This document shows positions 44,129-52,275 of a stretch of DNA of 64,000 nt, in pieces. Both the position numbers and the translations under genes were made by a program. This DNA is from Flavobacterium sp. (GTDB lineage: Bacteria; Bacteroidota; Bacteroidia; Flavobacteriales; Flavobacteriaceae). Within the stretch, counting starts at the first letter, position 1; each line of letters opens with the position of its first letter. The notes beneath the pieces are model-generated. The model was not told the DNA's origin, searched no databases, and was given only the letters and a program-made list of their open reading frames with translations. The stretch covers positions 1-64,000 of the forward strand of contig NZ_CP136574.1 in NCBI RefSeq assembly GCF_035195345.1. The letters run 5' to 3'.

Positions 44129-45150
44129 AGTTTCAGGTTTCAGGTTTCAAGTTGTGGTTAATTTTTTACACCGAGCTGCACTGAGTTTCTTTTGAAGTGG
44201 ATTGCGTTGGGAGAGTTTCACAGAGCGTTTCACTTTATTGCTTCAGGTTTCGGGTTTCGGGTTGTGGTTAATTTTTTACACCGAGCTGCACTGAGTTTCT
44301 TTTGAAGTGGTTTGCACTGAAAGAGTTGCACAGAGCGTTTCACTTTATTGCTTCAGGTTTCGGGTTGTGGTTAATTTTTTTACACCGAGCTACACTGAGT
44401 TTCTTTTGAAGTGGTTTGCGCTGAAAGAGATGCACAGAGCGTTTCACTTTATTGCTTCAGGTTACGAGTTTCGGGTTGTGGTTAATTTTTTTACACCGAG
44501 CTACACTGAGTTTCTTTTGAAGTGGTTTGCGCTGAAAGAGTTGCACAGAGCGTTTCACTTTATTGCTTCAGGTTACGAGTTTCGGGTTGTGGTTAATTTT
44601 TTTACACCGAGCTACACCGAGTTTCTTTTGAAGTGGATTGTGTTAAGAGAGTTACACAGAGCGTTTCACTTTATTACTTCAGGTTTCGGGTTACGAGTTG
44701 TGGTTAATTTTTTACACCGAGCTGCACTGAGTTTCTTTTGAAGTGGATTGCGTTAAGCGAGTTACTCAGAGCGTTTAGAGCGTTTCACTTTATTGCTTCA
44801 GGTTTCGGGTTACGAGTTGTGGTTAATTTTTTACACCGAGCTACACCGAGTTTCTTTTGAAGTGGATTGTGTTAAGAGAGTTACACAGAGCGTTTCACTT
44901 TATTGCTTCAGGTTTCGGGTTACGAGTTGTGGTTAATTTTTACACCGAGCTGCACTGATTTTCTTTTGAAGTGGATTGCGTTAAGCGAGTTAGACAGAGC
45001 GTTTCACTTTATTACTTCAGGTTTCGGGTTTCGGGTTGTGGTTAATTTTTTTACACCGAGCTACACCGAGTTTCTTTTGAAGTGGATTGTGTTAAGAGAG
45101 TTACACAGAGCGTTTCACTTTATTACTTCAGGTTACGAGTTATGAGTTTC
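44129..45150. repeat. Nine tandem copies of a ~110-bp repeat
   Basis: The unit runs through GGTTAATTTTTTACACCGAG, CTGCACTGAGTTTCTTTTGA, AGTGGATTGCG, a variable part, then CAGAGCGTTTCACTTTATTG and CTTCAGGTTTCGGGTT. TACACCGAGCT occurs at about 44166, 44277, 44381, 44491, 44603, 44712, 44831, 44941 and 45051, with a stray unit near 41938. Units differ by point changes and small indels. One frame is open across several units and gives the repeated peptide FHFIASGYEFRVVVNFFTPS, which is not a real gene. The length and lack of spacers rule out CRISPR. Confidence 0.9.
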
Positions 45151-45226
45151 GAGTTTCACACTAAACTGCGTTTAGTTTGGAGGTTGGGGTATCTTGACTT
45201 TGCTCGATATGACAAAGATTATAATT

Positions 45227-45916
45227 TTATAAAAGGCCTTTGCTTTTGGCTATTTCTATTAGTTCTTTATCATAGCCTGTTTCAAAAATCAATTGTTTTT
45301 TGATATTGGATTTTCTTTTTTCAATTGCACTTAATGATAAAGGAATTAATTTAGTTAGCTGAGTAGTTTTATATCCTTCTGCTAAGAATTGTAAAATTTT
45401 CGTGTCGTGTTCGTCCCAATTAATATTTTGTTGAATCATTATTTTGTTTGATTTTTTTATCGACTCGCTATAAAAGAAAAAATCAGCTTCAATTTTTGAA
45501 CAAATTTCAGTTAATGACTTTGCATCCACATCTGATTTTGCTAAAAAACCTTCTGGATTTATGGCTTTAATAATTCTATTAACCCATAATGGATCATTGT
45601 GCATTGAAATAATTATTATTTTACAATTAGGAAATAGTTCACGAGTTATAACTGCTAAATCTTCCCCTGATTCAATATTTTTTTCTTTATATGGGGGTAA
45701 ACTAATATCAAAAAGCACCATTTTTAGGTTTTCACCATTTGAATTAATTTTAGTTATGATATTGAATGCTTTTTCAGCATTAATTGCAGTTAGATAATTT
45801 ATTTTTTTTTCTTTTAATGCTTTTGATATAATTCCCTTGTGCACTTCTACAGTTAATGGATGATCATCGACAATTAAGATGTTTTCTATACTTCTATTTA
45901 ATTCACTATTAGGCAT
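45227..45916 (-). CDS. NarL/FixJ-type response regulator
   Basis: The 229-residue protein has a receiver domain with the acidic pair D17-D18 (ILIVDDHP), phosphoacceptor D70 (MVLFDISLPP) and a conserved Lys in FLAKSDVD. A LuxR-type HTH follows: WDEHDTKILQFLAEGYKTTQ, SLSAIEKRKSNIKKQL. This kind of regulator normally pairs with histidine kinases carrying a HisKA_3 domain, such as the TPR kinase at 47259-49256. It is transcribed away from the LytTR gene, and a TTTACGGTTTTACCGTAAA palindrome lies between the two starts. It ends next to the tandem repeats. Confidence 0.85.
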   Translation of the reverse strand: MPNSELNRSIENILIVDDHPLTVEVHKGIISKALKEKKINYLTAINAEKAFNIITKINSNGENLKMVLFDISLPPYKEKNIESGEDLAVITRELFPNCKIIIISMHNDPLWVNRIIKAINPEGFLAKSDVDAKSLTEICSKIEADFFFYSESIKKSNKIMIQQNINWDEHDTKILQFLAEGYKTTQLTKLIPLSLSAIEKRKSNIKKQLIFETGYDKELIEIAKSKGLL

Positions 45917-45966
45917 CTATTCTAGATTTAAACATGAATTCAAATTTAATTAAATAAAACTAAAAT

Positions 45967-45985
45967 TTACGGTTTTACCGTAAAT
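45967..45985. promoter_or_regulatory. ACGGT...ACCGT palindrome between divergent regulators
   Basis: TTTACGGTTTTACCGTAAA is a 19-bp palindrome with the same half-sites as the array in front of the adhesin. It lies 51 bases from the response-regulator start and 45 bases from the LytTR start, so it could control either or both. Confidence 0.65.
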
Positions 45986-46029
45986 TTTAAGTATCAATTA
46001 GAACTAATTTTAATCAAAATTAATTTATT

Positions 46030-46725
46030 GTGCTTCATTCATATTTAATAATTGATTCTACAGGTTTGGTTTTAAAACAAATTGAGTCTTCACAATTTGT
46101 AGAAGATTATTTATGTTTGGGAGTTTATAGTACATATGAAACAGCATTAAATGGAATTCTTGAACATAAACCACAACTACTATTATTTCATTTTAATGAC
46201 TTAATAAGTTTACAACTCTTGCTTGATTTGCATCAATATTTAAAAGAATTACCCTATGTAATTGCACTCAATGAGAATAAGACTGAAGCTTATTCTGCTT
46301 TAAAATTAGGGGTGTCAGATTATTTGTTATTTCCAATAATTCCTACAGAATTGTATAAATCTTTTTTAAAATTTTCTAAATTAAATAGTAGAAATTCTGA
46401 AACTAAACTTTGTATTAAATCAAATGGAGATTATCACTTTATTTCATTGGATGATATTGTTTATTTGAAAGCGGATAATAATACAACCGATTTTTATTTA
46501 CAAAATGGTAAAAAAATATCTGGATTTAAAACTATGAAATTTTTTGAGAATCAATTGCCTTTCTACTTTTTTAGAATTCATCATAGTTATGTTGTTAATA
46601 TCCATTTCGTAAGCAGAATTAATTTAGGTAAAAATGTTTGTTACTTGCTAGACAATGAATATAAAATCCCTTTTTCGAGAGGATATAAAGAGAACATAGA
46701 CACAATTATAAGACGAATTCAATAG
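46030..46725 (+). CDS. LytTR-family DNA-binding regulator
   Basis: This 231-residue protein starts with GTG at 46030 (no ATG fits better). Residues 1-110 are a degenerate receiver-like domain: LIIDSTG sits where DD would be, and LLLFHFNDL lacks the usual phosphoacceptor Asp, so it may not be phosphorylated. Residues ~130-231 are a LytTR DNA-binding domain (ISLDDIVYLKADNNTTDFYL, then PFYFFRIHHSYVVNIHFVSR). LytTR proteins bind two direct repeats on one face of DNA. The nearby ACGGT/ACCGT sites are good candidates for its targets. Binding is not shown here. Confidence 0.85.
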   Translation: MLHSYLIIDSTGLVLKQIESSQFVEDYLCLGVYSTYETALNGILEHKPQLLLFHFNDLISLQLLLDLHQYLKELPYVIALNENKTEAYSALKLGVSDYLLFPIIPTELYKSFLKFSKLNSRNSETKLCIKSNGDYHFISLDDIVYLKADNNTTDFYLQNGKKISGFKTMKFFENQLPFYFFRIHHSYVVNIHFVSRINLGKNVCYLLDNEYKIPFSRGYKENIDTIIRRIQ

Positions 46726-46958
46726 TTAATTTGTGCAGTTTACTTTTATATTCATGCTGATTACTACAATAGCATAGTCATTTACTAAACACTCTTTTTT
46801 AAACACTTTTTAGACCAAAACTCTTTCTATTTTTGGCTTGTTCAAAACAACGAACAATTGAATTCAATTCGGTTTTTTAATGTGGGAACTAATAGTTTAT
46901 TCTTTTAGTCGTTAGAAAACTACTGCTAAAGTACTCCCTGCTTTTTCAGAAAATCAAA

Positions 46959-46977
46959 AGCAACTCTTTGAGTTGCC
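46959..46977 (+). promoter_or_regulatory. GCAACTC-TTT-GAGTTGC leader hairpin
   Basis: A perfect seven-base-pair hairpin lies about 35 bases before the start of the small lipoprotein gene. It could be an attenuator or an mRNA stabiliser. The rest of the 287-base gap 46726-47012 shows no gene. Confidence 0.4.
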
Positions 46978-47012
46978 TAAAAAACTATTGTTTAATTTTT
47001 TAATTGATTTTT

Positions 47013-47201
47013 ATGAAAATTTATTATTTTATTGCTGCTGTAGCAGTTTGTGCTCTTTTTGTTTCTTGTTCTAATGATGACCAAGAAAATTTATATCAAA
47101 ATGAATTTGAAACTCAACCATTAGATTCGGAAGATATTATGTCTAAATATGGTGATTCAATAAACATAGGAGATCCATATCCACCAAAACCTAAAGGATA
47201 A
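47013..47201 (+). CDS. Small lipoprotein upstream of histidine kinase, 62 aa
   Basis: ATG 47013 gives MKIYYFIAAVAVCALFVSCS, a lipoprotein signal with C at the lipobox FVSC. The mature peptide is about 44 residues, acidic and then proline-rich (NDDQENLYQNEFETQPLDSE, ending PYPPKPKG). It precedes the kinase gene and is followed by a strong terminator. Short lipoproteins of this type are frequent next to sensor kinases in Flavobacteria; a sensing or signalling peptide is conceivable but unproven. An in-frame TTG nine bases upstream is a less likely start. Confidence 0.7.
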   Translation: MKIYYFIAAVAVCALFVSCSNDDQENLYQNEFETQPLDSEDIMSKYGDSINIGDPYPPKPKG

Positions 47202-47204
47202 TAA

Positions 47205-47236
47205 AAAAAAACTATGCAATTGCATAGTTTTTTTTT
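47205..47236. terminator. Palindromic terminator after the small lipoprotein gene
   Basis: AACTATGCAATTGCATAGTT is a perfect palindrome flanked by A-run and T-run, so it works in both directions in principle. It overlaps the first ATG of the kinase frame, which argues that the true kinase start is further on. Confidence 0.85.
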
Positions 47237-47258
47237 ATTTTTGATAAATTATAAACAA

Positions 47259-49256
47259 TTGAAAAACACTTTATTTTTAATTTTAGTAGTTCTTTTTTTA
47301 AATTCATGTACTAATGAAAGAAGTTCATTTAGTAGTGAATCAATATATTCTAATGAATATAATAATTTTTCAAATAAAAAGAAAGCAGAGTATTTAGATT
47401 CCTTAAAAACTGAAATTGAATTTGTAAAAAATGATTCTTTAAAAATTAAATTATTTTTCGAAGTTGCCGCTGAGTACTATTATTTAAATGATTTTAAGAA
47501 CTCATATATTACAAGTAAAAAAATTTACATTCTTTCACAAAAAAATAAGGATTCGATAAGTATTGGTAGAGCTTTATATTATATGGGAGATTGTTTTGAG
47601 AATTTTCAAAAAGATAGTGCCTATTACTACTATAAGGAATCTGAGAAAGTCTTTAGATTACTAAAAGATGATGAAAGAATTGCAAAAGCACTTTTTAACA
47701 AAGCTCATTTACTATTTACAACTGGCAATTATATTGAAAGTGAAGTAGAGGTTATTAAAGCTTTACAAAAAATAAAGAAAACAAAAAAGTATGAGTTATT
47801 ATATTCATGTTATTATTTACAATCTTGTAATCATACAGAACTAGAAGAATTTGATGAAGCTTTACGTTATTTGAAATTGGCATATATAAATTTAGAAAAG
47901 ATTAAAAATATTGACTCTAATTATTTAGAATATAAATCACTCGTTGTTGTTGGTATTTGTAATATTTATGATAAAAAGGAAGAATTTGATAAATCTATTG
48001 CCTTATTGAAAACATTATTGACAGATGATTTAAAATTAAATCACTCTATTTTATATTCGAATGTGCTTAGTAATTTGGGATATTCTTATATGAAATCAGG
48101 TAATTTTACAATAGCTAAGCAATGTTTTGATGAATCTATGGATTTATTACCTAAAAATTCTTTAGACAAAAATTATCTTTTCAGAACAATACATTTAGGT
48201 GAATATTATCTTTTGAATAAAGACACTTTAAAATCAATGGATTATTTTAGAAAGGCACTTACTTTATCTAAGTTAATCAAATCTAATAATGAATTGTTAA
48301 AAACACTTAATTTTTTATCCCTATCTGATAAAAGAAAATCTAATTTTTACAAAAATGAATATGTAAAAGTTTCTGATAGTATTATTAAGCAGCAAAGGTT
48401 AAATCGAGATAAATTTGCTAGGATTGAGTATGAAACCAGTAAAGTTGAAGATGAAAATGAAATACTTTCTACCAATAATTTACTATTAATTTTAGGTTTG
48501 GCTATAAGTACAGTTGTATTTTTAACCGTAATTATTGTTAGAAGTCAAGTAGCTAGAAAAAAAGAATTGCTATTGATAAAGCAAAAAGAACTTGCCAATG
48601 ATGAGCTTTTGAGTTTGATTAAAGAGTTTCAATACGGTTTAATTCATGCCAAAGAAGAAGAGCAAAGTAGAATCTCAAAAGAATTACACGATGGTGTTGT
48701 TAATCAAATTTATGCTATTCGAATGGTTCTAGATACTTTGAATGATGCTGATGATGCTATTACAAGAGATAAAAGAATTACTTATATTAAGGAACTCCAT
48801 AAAGTTGAAACAGAGATAAGAAATCTTTCACATGAGTTATATATCGATTATTCAATTTATGATTCTAATTACTTGTTTTTACTTCATTCTTTAGTTAAAA
48901 GTAATACTGATTTAAATGGGACAGTTTTTAATCTTTCTCTATCAGATATAATCGATTGGAATAATTACTCTTCAATTGTTAAGATTAATCTCTATCGAAT
49001 TTTACAGGAACTCTTTTTAAATGTGAACAAATATGCTCAAGCATCTGTTTGCAATTTGGTCATAGATGAGACAACTGATTTTCTACTTGTTACAGTTGAA
49101 GATGATGGAATTGGTTTTGATAAAAATCATACAACAGATGGAATTGGGTTAAAAAACATAAATGAGCGTATTAAAACAATCGATGCTCAAATTTCTATTG
49201 AAACAGCTGTTGGTAAAGGTGTACGAGTTTCGATTAAAATAAAGAGAGATTTATAA
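47259..49256 (+). CDS. TPR-containing sensor histidine kinase (HisKA_3)
   Basis: From TTG 47259 the protein is 665 residues and starts with the lipoprotein-like signal MKNTLFLILVVLFLNSC. Earlier in-frame codons from ATG 47214 lie within the terminator hairpin and are unlikely to be translated. Residues ~20-400 form TPR-like helices, as periplasmic sensor region. One membrane helix follows (LLLILGLAISTVVFLTVIIV), then a coiled coil and the kinase core: SRISKELHDGVVNQIYAIRM with the phosphorylatable His, N-box LFLNVNKYAQAS, VEDDGIGFD and GIGLKNINERI. It most likely phosphorylates the NarL-type regulator at 45227-45916. Confidence 0.85.
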   Translation: MKNTLFLILVVLFLNSCTNERSSFSSESIYSNEYNNFSNKKKAEYLDSLKTEIEFVKNDSLKIKLFFEVAAEYYYLNDFKNSYITSKKIYILSQKNKDSISIGRALYYMGDCFENFQKDSAYYYYKESEKVFRLLKDDERIAKALFNKAHLLFTTGNYIESEVEVIKALQKIKKTKKYELLYSCYYLQSCNHTELEEFDEALRYLKLAYINLEKIKNIDSNYLEYKSLVVVGICNIYDKKEEFDKSIALLKTLLTDDLKLNHSILYSNVLSNLGYSYMKSGNFTIAKQCFDESMDLLPKNSLDKNYLFRTIHLGEYYLLNKDTLKSMDYFRKALTLSKLIKSNNELLKTLNFLSLSDKRKSNFYKNEYVKVSDSIIKQQRLNRDKFARIEYETSKVEDENEILSTNNLLLILGLAISTVVFLTVIIVRSQVARKKELLLIKQKELANDELLSLIKEFQYGLIHAKEEEQSRISKELHDGVVNQIYAIRMVLDTLNDADDAITRDKRITYIKELHKVETEIRNLSHELYIDYSIYDSNYLFLLHSLVKSNTDLNGTVFNLSLSDIIDWNNYSSIVKINLYRILQELFLNVNKYAQASVCNLVIDETTDFLLVTVEDDGIGFDKNHTTDGIGLKNINERIKTIDAQISIETAVGKGVRVSIKIKRDL

Positions 49257-49262
49257 ATTAAC

Positions 49263-49877
49263 TTACCCTTCATCGTTGATATATAATTTTAAATGATGTA
49301 ATTTCAGATGATCAGTATTTATTTGATGAAGCTGATTAATTTCAATAAATTTTAAATCATTAGCGAAAGACTTTTCCCCAATCAAATGTTCTATAATAAT
49401 ATATACTGCCTCAGTAAGTTTAGGATTATTTTTATACACTATATAATTTTTAAGTAATACTTTTATACCCAGATCTATTGGTTTTTCAGGATTACCTAAT
49501 AAAATAAAATAGCTATCACTCACCTTTATATTTATTCCATAAAATTTAAATGGTTTGTCAGTGCCGTTTTCGTATTTATCAAGGTCTGTTTCAGGTTGGA
49601 GAAATGCCGTTATTTTCCATCGCTTTATTTTTGGGGCATAAAAAACTAATAGTTCTACTTCTTTAAAAAGATAGGGATTGCCATGTGCCGTAATAATTAA
49701 TTCTGCTTCATTTTTTTTGTTTTTTATGATAAGATCTAAGTTTTTGTTGTAGCGGTATAGTTCTTCTTTGAGTTTATAGAAATGAAATTTCATTTCTTCC
49801 TGCGAAACTTCGTTTAGAAATAAGAAAACGAAGTTGTTTTGTTGGAAGTAGTTCCAGAAGTTGGTTATTGTGTTCAT
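49263..49877 (-). CDS. Hypothetical protein, 204 aa
   Basis: This soluble protein starts MNTITNFWNYFQQNNFVFLF. A first half rich in aromatic residues and lysine (MKFHFYKLKEELYRYNKNLD) leads into strands ELIITAHGNPYLFKEVELLV and KRWKITAFLQP, then a mixed C-terminal half containing YIIIEHLIGEKSFANDLKFI. No signal, membrane segment or known motif is seen. It converges on the kinase gene with six bases between stops. Its start touches a stretch of GTTTCAGGTTTCA repeats. I do not recognise it; related small proteins occur in Flavobacteria, perhaps as cytoplasmic accessory proteins. Confidence 0.6.
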   Translation of the reverse strand: MNTITNFWNYFQQNNFVFLFLNEVSQEEMKFHFYKLKEELYRYNKNLDLIIKNKKNEAELIITAHGNPYLFKEVELLVFYAPKIKRWKITAFLQPETDLDKYENGTDKPFKFYGINIKVSDSYFILLGNPEKPIDLGIKVLLKNYIVYKNNPKLTEAVYIIIEHLIGEKSFANDLKFIEINQLHQINTDHLKLHHLKLYINDEG

Positions 49878-49880
49878 TTT

Positions 49881-49978
49881 GTTTCAAGTTTCAGGTTTCA
49901 GGTTTCAGGTTTCAAGTTTCAGGTTGTTGGAACGCGGATGAAACGGATTCGCCATGGCGAAACGCAGATTAATGCGGA
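49881..49978. repeat. GTTTCAGGTTTCA direct repeats and CGCGGATxAAACGGATT text
   Basis: Five or six tandem heptamers (TTTCAGG/TTTCAAG) are followed by AACGCGGATGAAACGGATTC and CGCAGATTAATGCGGATTTT. Similar text occurs at 50605-50815. Such low-complexity intergenic repeats are frequent in Bacteroidetes genomes. Confidence 0.7.
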
Positions 49979-49980
49979 TT

Positions 49981-50604
49981 TTATCTTTTATCTGGTGCTG
50001 ATTTATCGAATGCGATTAGATTGACCATTTGTCTTAGTCGACTTCTGACTCTGTTTCCGTACTGTTTTTCTATTTCAGTAGCTGATAGGTTAGTGGTGAT
50101 GTGGGTTTTTAGTTTTTTGAAGATGAATAGATCGTATCTGCTTAATAGAATTTCTGCCATGACGTTGCATTCGTTACCGAAGTACTTTAGGTTGTTTTCT
50201 GTTCCTAAATCGTCGAAGCAATAGGTTCTTGGTTCGGTATGATAGAGTTGGCCGATACTGTATTTGTGAATGATAGGGTAACCCTCTTGAATGAATTCGA
50301 AGCTTATGTCTCGGCAAGGTTTTACTGAGAATTTATTACCTGTTGGGGCTGTATGTTTCATTAGGTTCATTAATGAGGTTTTTCCACAGCCTATAGGGCC
50401 AGTTAATAGGATTCCTTTTTCTAAATGGATATTGAATTGATTACAGGCATGCTCGTCTTTTAAAAAATAGGCTATCAACTTATAAATTATTTTATGGTCT
50501 GTTTCTACTATTTTGAAATGATTACCGTATAGTTCAATTCCTTTAGCTTCGAGCCTATTGATTATTTCGGGGTAGTTGTAGTTTGATTTTGTTGAATTAT
50601 TCAT
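49981..50604 (-). CDS. DnaC/IstB-like P-loop ATPase (helicase-loader type)
   Basis: The 207-residue protein is a compact AAA+ ATPase. Walker A is GPIGCGKTS at 69-77, Walker B is TYCFDDLG, a sensor is THITTNLS, and the arginine finger is in GNRVRSRLRQMV, all as in DnaC/IstB-type loaders. On Bacteroidetes mobile elements a gene of this kind usually accompanies a replication-type HTH protein and an excisionase, as here (the next two genes upstream). It probably helps replication or mobilisation of an element rather than defence. Its last codons are close to the repeat tracts; the end (APDKR) may be slightly altered by them. Confidence 0.75.
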   Translation of the reverse strand: MNNSTKSNYNYPEIINRLEAKGIELYGNHFKIVETDHKIIYKLIAYFLKDEHACNQFNIHLEKGILLTGPIGCGKTSLMNLMKHTAPTGNKFSVKPCRDISFEFIQEGYPIIHKYSIGQLYHTEPRTYCFDDLGTENNLKYFGNECNVMAEILLSRYDLFIFKKLKTHITTNLSATEIEKQYGNRVRSRLRQMVNLIAFDKSAPDKR

Positions 50605-50815
50605 TTTGAGTTTCGGGTTTCAAGTTTCGGGTTTCAGGTTTCAGGTTTCATTTTGTTCGCTAAAGCGAGGGTTTTGGTACACGGATGACACAGATTTAAC
50701 GGATTTACGCGGATTTTTTAGTTTTAACCGCAAAGACCGCAAAGGTTCAACGCAAGGTTCGCTAAGATTTTTTTGCCACGGATTAAATGGATTAGCACAG
50801 ATTTCTTCAAAACGG
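50605..50815. repeat. Intergenic repeat text between mobile-element genes
   Basis: Contains GTTTCGGGTTTCAGG heptamers, then ACACAGATTTAACGGATTTA, ACCGCAAAGACCGCAAAGG and CACGGATTAAATGGATTAGC. It is the same class as 49881-49978. No gene is seen in it. Confidence 0.65.
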
Positions 50816-50818
50816 AAG

Positions 50819-51748
50819 CTATAAAGGTTCTGCATAGTCTTTTTCGGTTGTGGTGTTGAGGTGTTTTGCTTTGTTTGGTTGTTCTGCATTTGAAATGAAT
50901 TTAGGTGCATTGATTATCCAATTTTGTGCTGCTGCTTGCCAATTGATCATTGGTGTTTTGCCACCGACAAGCCAACCGACACTGGAGAAATAATTGTAGA
51001 ATTTTTGGGCTTCTTGTTCTGGGAAGTTGTTTTCTTGGAAGTAGATTTTGACTTCTTCGATTGTTGGATTGAGTTCCCTCGACTGTGCTCGGGATGACAA
51101 ATCGGAATTCTCAAATTTCTCTTTACCTCCAATTTTATGATTGATTTCAATTTGAGTCGGTGAATCCGAAACGGATTTCTTTTTTTCGCGCAACTTTTTT
51201 TCTTTCTCATTTTCGGTTTCATTTTCTAAATTGGAGTTATTTATTTCTTCAATTTTTTTTGCTTGCTCTTCCAAGTTTGAAATGTTTTTATCGTTTAAAA
51301 GGTTTGTATTGTTTATATAGTTTATAGAAGGTACTACTGCTTGTTCAGTACCTGTTTCACTACTAGTACACGACTTGTTCAAAGCTTGTTCATTAACCTG
51401 TTCAAAAAGAAGTTCATTTTTTGGTTTTCTTTCGGATTTTGGAAGCGGTTTTAAATCATCGGAAAAGTTGAATAAAATGACGTGGCTTCCTTTGAATGGG
51501 TTGTAGGAAGGTTGGTAATTGATGTAGCCTAAACTATGTAAGTTTTTTAGACATTTGTGATAGGTGGCTTTGGAACTTATTTTACTTATCCGCATTACCT
51601 CATCGCGATTGATGCTGATGGGGTTTTTAAAACGGTTGCAGTTCCAGAATTGGAATAAGGCGATGTATAAGCTTACATGTGTTGGGTTAAGGGTTCTGTC
51701 TATGGCAACTTTTTCGAAGAAGCCGGTGAGGTGTTTGATGTAGTTCAT
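50819..51748 (-). CDS. Replication/regulatory HTH protein of a mobile element, with in-frame repeat insertion
   Basis: This 309-residue protein has an N-terminal winged-HTH-like region (FEKVAIDRTLNPTHVSLYIA, RMSKISSKATYHKCLKNLHS, GYINYQPSYNPFKGS), a long low-complexity linker rich in N, E and K, and a C-terminal module with EEVKIYFQENNFPEQEAQKF and GKTPMINWQAAAQNWI. Such proteins sit beside DnaC-like loaders in Bacteroidetes elements and phages. Within the linker, SSRAQSRELN corresponds at the DNA level (about 51073-51104) to the CCTCGACTGTGCTCGGGATG dispersed repeat, which has evidently inserted in frame. The start ATG 51746-51748 is preceded by another copy of repeat text. Confidence 0.7.
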   Translation of the reverse strand: MNYIKHLTGFFEKVAIDRTLNPTHVSLYIALFQFWNCNRFKNPISINRDEVMRISKISSKATYHKCLKNLHSLGYINYQPSYNPFKGSHVILFNFSDDLKPLPKSERKPKNELLFEQVNEQALNKSCTSSETGTEQAVVPSINYINNTNLLNDKNISNLEEQAKKIEEINNSNLENETENEKEKKLREKKKSVSDSPTQIEINHKIGGKEKFENSDLSSRAQSRELNPTIEEVKIYFQENNFPEQEAQKFYNYFSSVGWLVGGKTPMINWQAAAQNWIINAPKFISNAEQPNKAKHLNTTTEKDYAEPL

Positions 51749-51754
51749 TTGGAA

Positions 51755-51870
51755 GTATTAAGATTGGTGTATTAAGTATTAAGACTGGTTGCTTGAACTT
51801 TGTTCAAGGATTGACCTGCTTTGCAGGAGATACCTCGGCTTCGCTCGGTATGACAAAGTTGGATGGTTTT
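51755..51870. repeat. ACCTCGGCTTCGCTCGGTATGACA-type repeat
   Basis: AAGTATTAAGACTGG units are followed by ACCTGCTTTGCAGGAGATAC and CTCGGCTTCGCTCGGTATGA. It belongs to the same dispersed family as those near 1349, 39080, 42090 and 51085. Confidence 0.7.
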
Positions 51871-51881
51871 ACGGAATGAGG

Positions 51882-52169
51882 TTACTTAAAAAGAGTTGGT
51901 AAGGACTTTACCTTGTTTCCATTTAATAACTTATCAATATCTGTATTGTCATAATACATGATGCCACCTATTTTGGTGTAGGATAGGGTGCCGTTGATGC
52001 GGAGGTTTTGGAGGGTTCCTGGGGAGATGTTTAACAGCTTGCGGACTTCATTGGATTTGAGCCACTGCTTTGTTTGTTGGGGTTTGGATTGAATGATTTC
52101 TTTTAAATCGTTCAAAAGGAGACTTCTGAATTCGTTTAAGTCTTCGATGGTAATGATTTGTACTGCCAT
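51882..52169 (-). CDS. Excisionase-like HTH protein, 95 aa
   Basis: The protein has a MerR/excisionase-type HTH_17 domain: WLKSNEVRKLLNISPGTLQN, LRINGTLSYTKIGGIMYYDN, TDIDKLL. These small proteins act as recombination directionality factors or transcription regulators on Bacteroidetes conjugative and mobilisable elements. It lies upstream of the replication-type HTH and ATPase genes and downstream of a TPR-AraC gene, and together they look like the remains of a mobile element. No integrase was seen nearby. The N-terminal helix (EDLNEFRSLLLNDLKEII) is a common dimerisation helix of this family. Confidence 0.8.
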   Translation of the reverse strand: MAVQIITIEDLNEFRSLLLNDLKEIIQSKPQQTKQWLKSNEVRKLLNISPGTLQNLRINGTLSYTKIGGIMYYDNTDIDKLLNGNKVKSLPTLFK

Positions 52170-52275
52170 AACGTATGTTTTAGATTGTTATGGTGCAAAA
52201 ATGTAGTTTATGATTCTGTTTGTATCACAACTGTTTCACAAGTTGTGATGAAAAATAGAAAAAATATCAAAAAAG

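Noticed and set aside
44307..44741. 144-codon frame with a repeated peptide (VVVNFFTPSYTEF)
   Set aside because: It is the translation of the ~110-bp tandem repeats, whose unit length and frame preservation are accidental; there is no signal peptide and neighbouring units break the frame.
44129..45150. Tandem repeats as a CRISPR array
   Set aside because: Units are ~110 bp, contiguous and diverged, with no short identical repeats, no unique spacers and no cas genes nearby.
47214..47258. ATG 47214 as start of the histidine kinase
   Set aside because: The codons fall inside the terminator hairpin, and the residues before MKNTLF would bury the signal peptide.
49839..50024. Short frames through GTTTCAGG and CGCGGATT repeats
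   Set aside because: They translate low-complexity repeat text shared with other intergenic places, so they are not genes.
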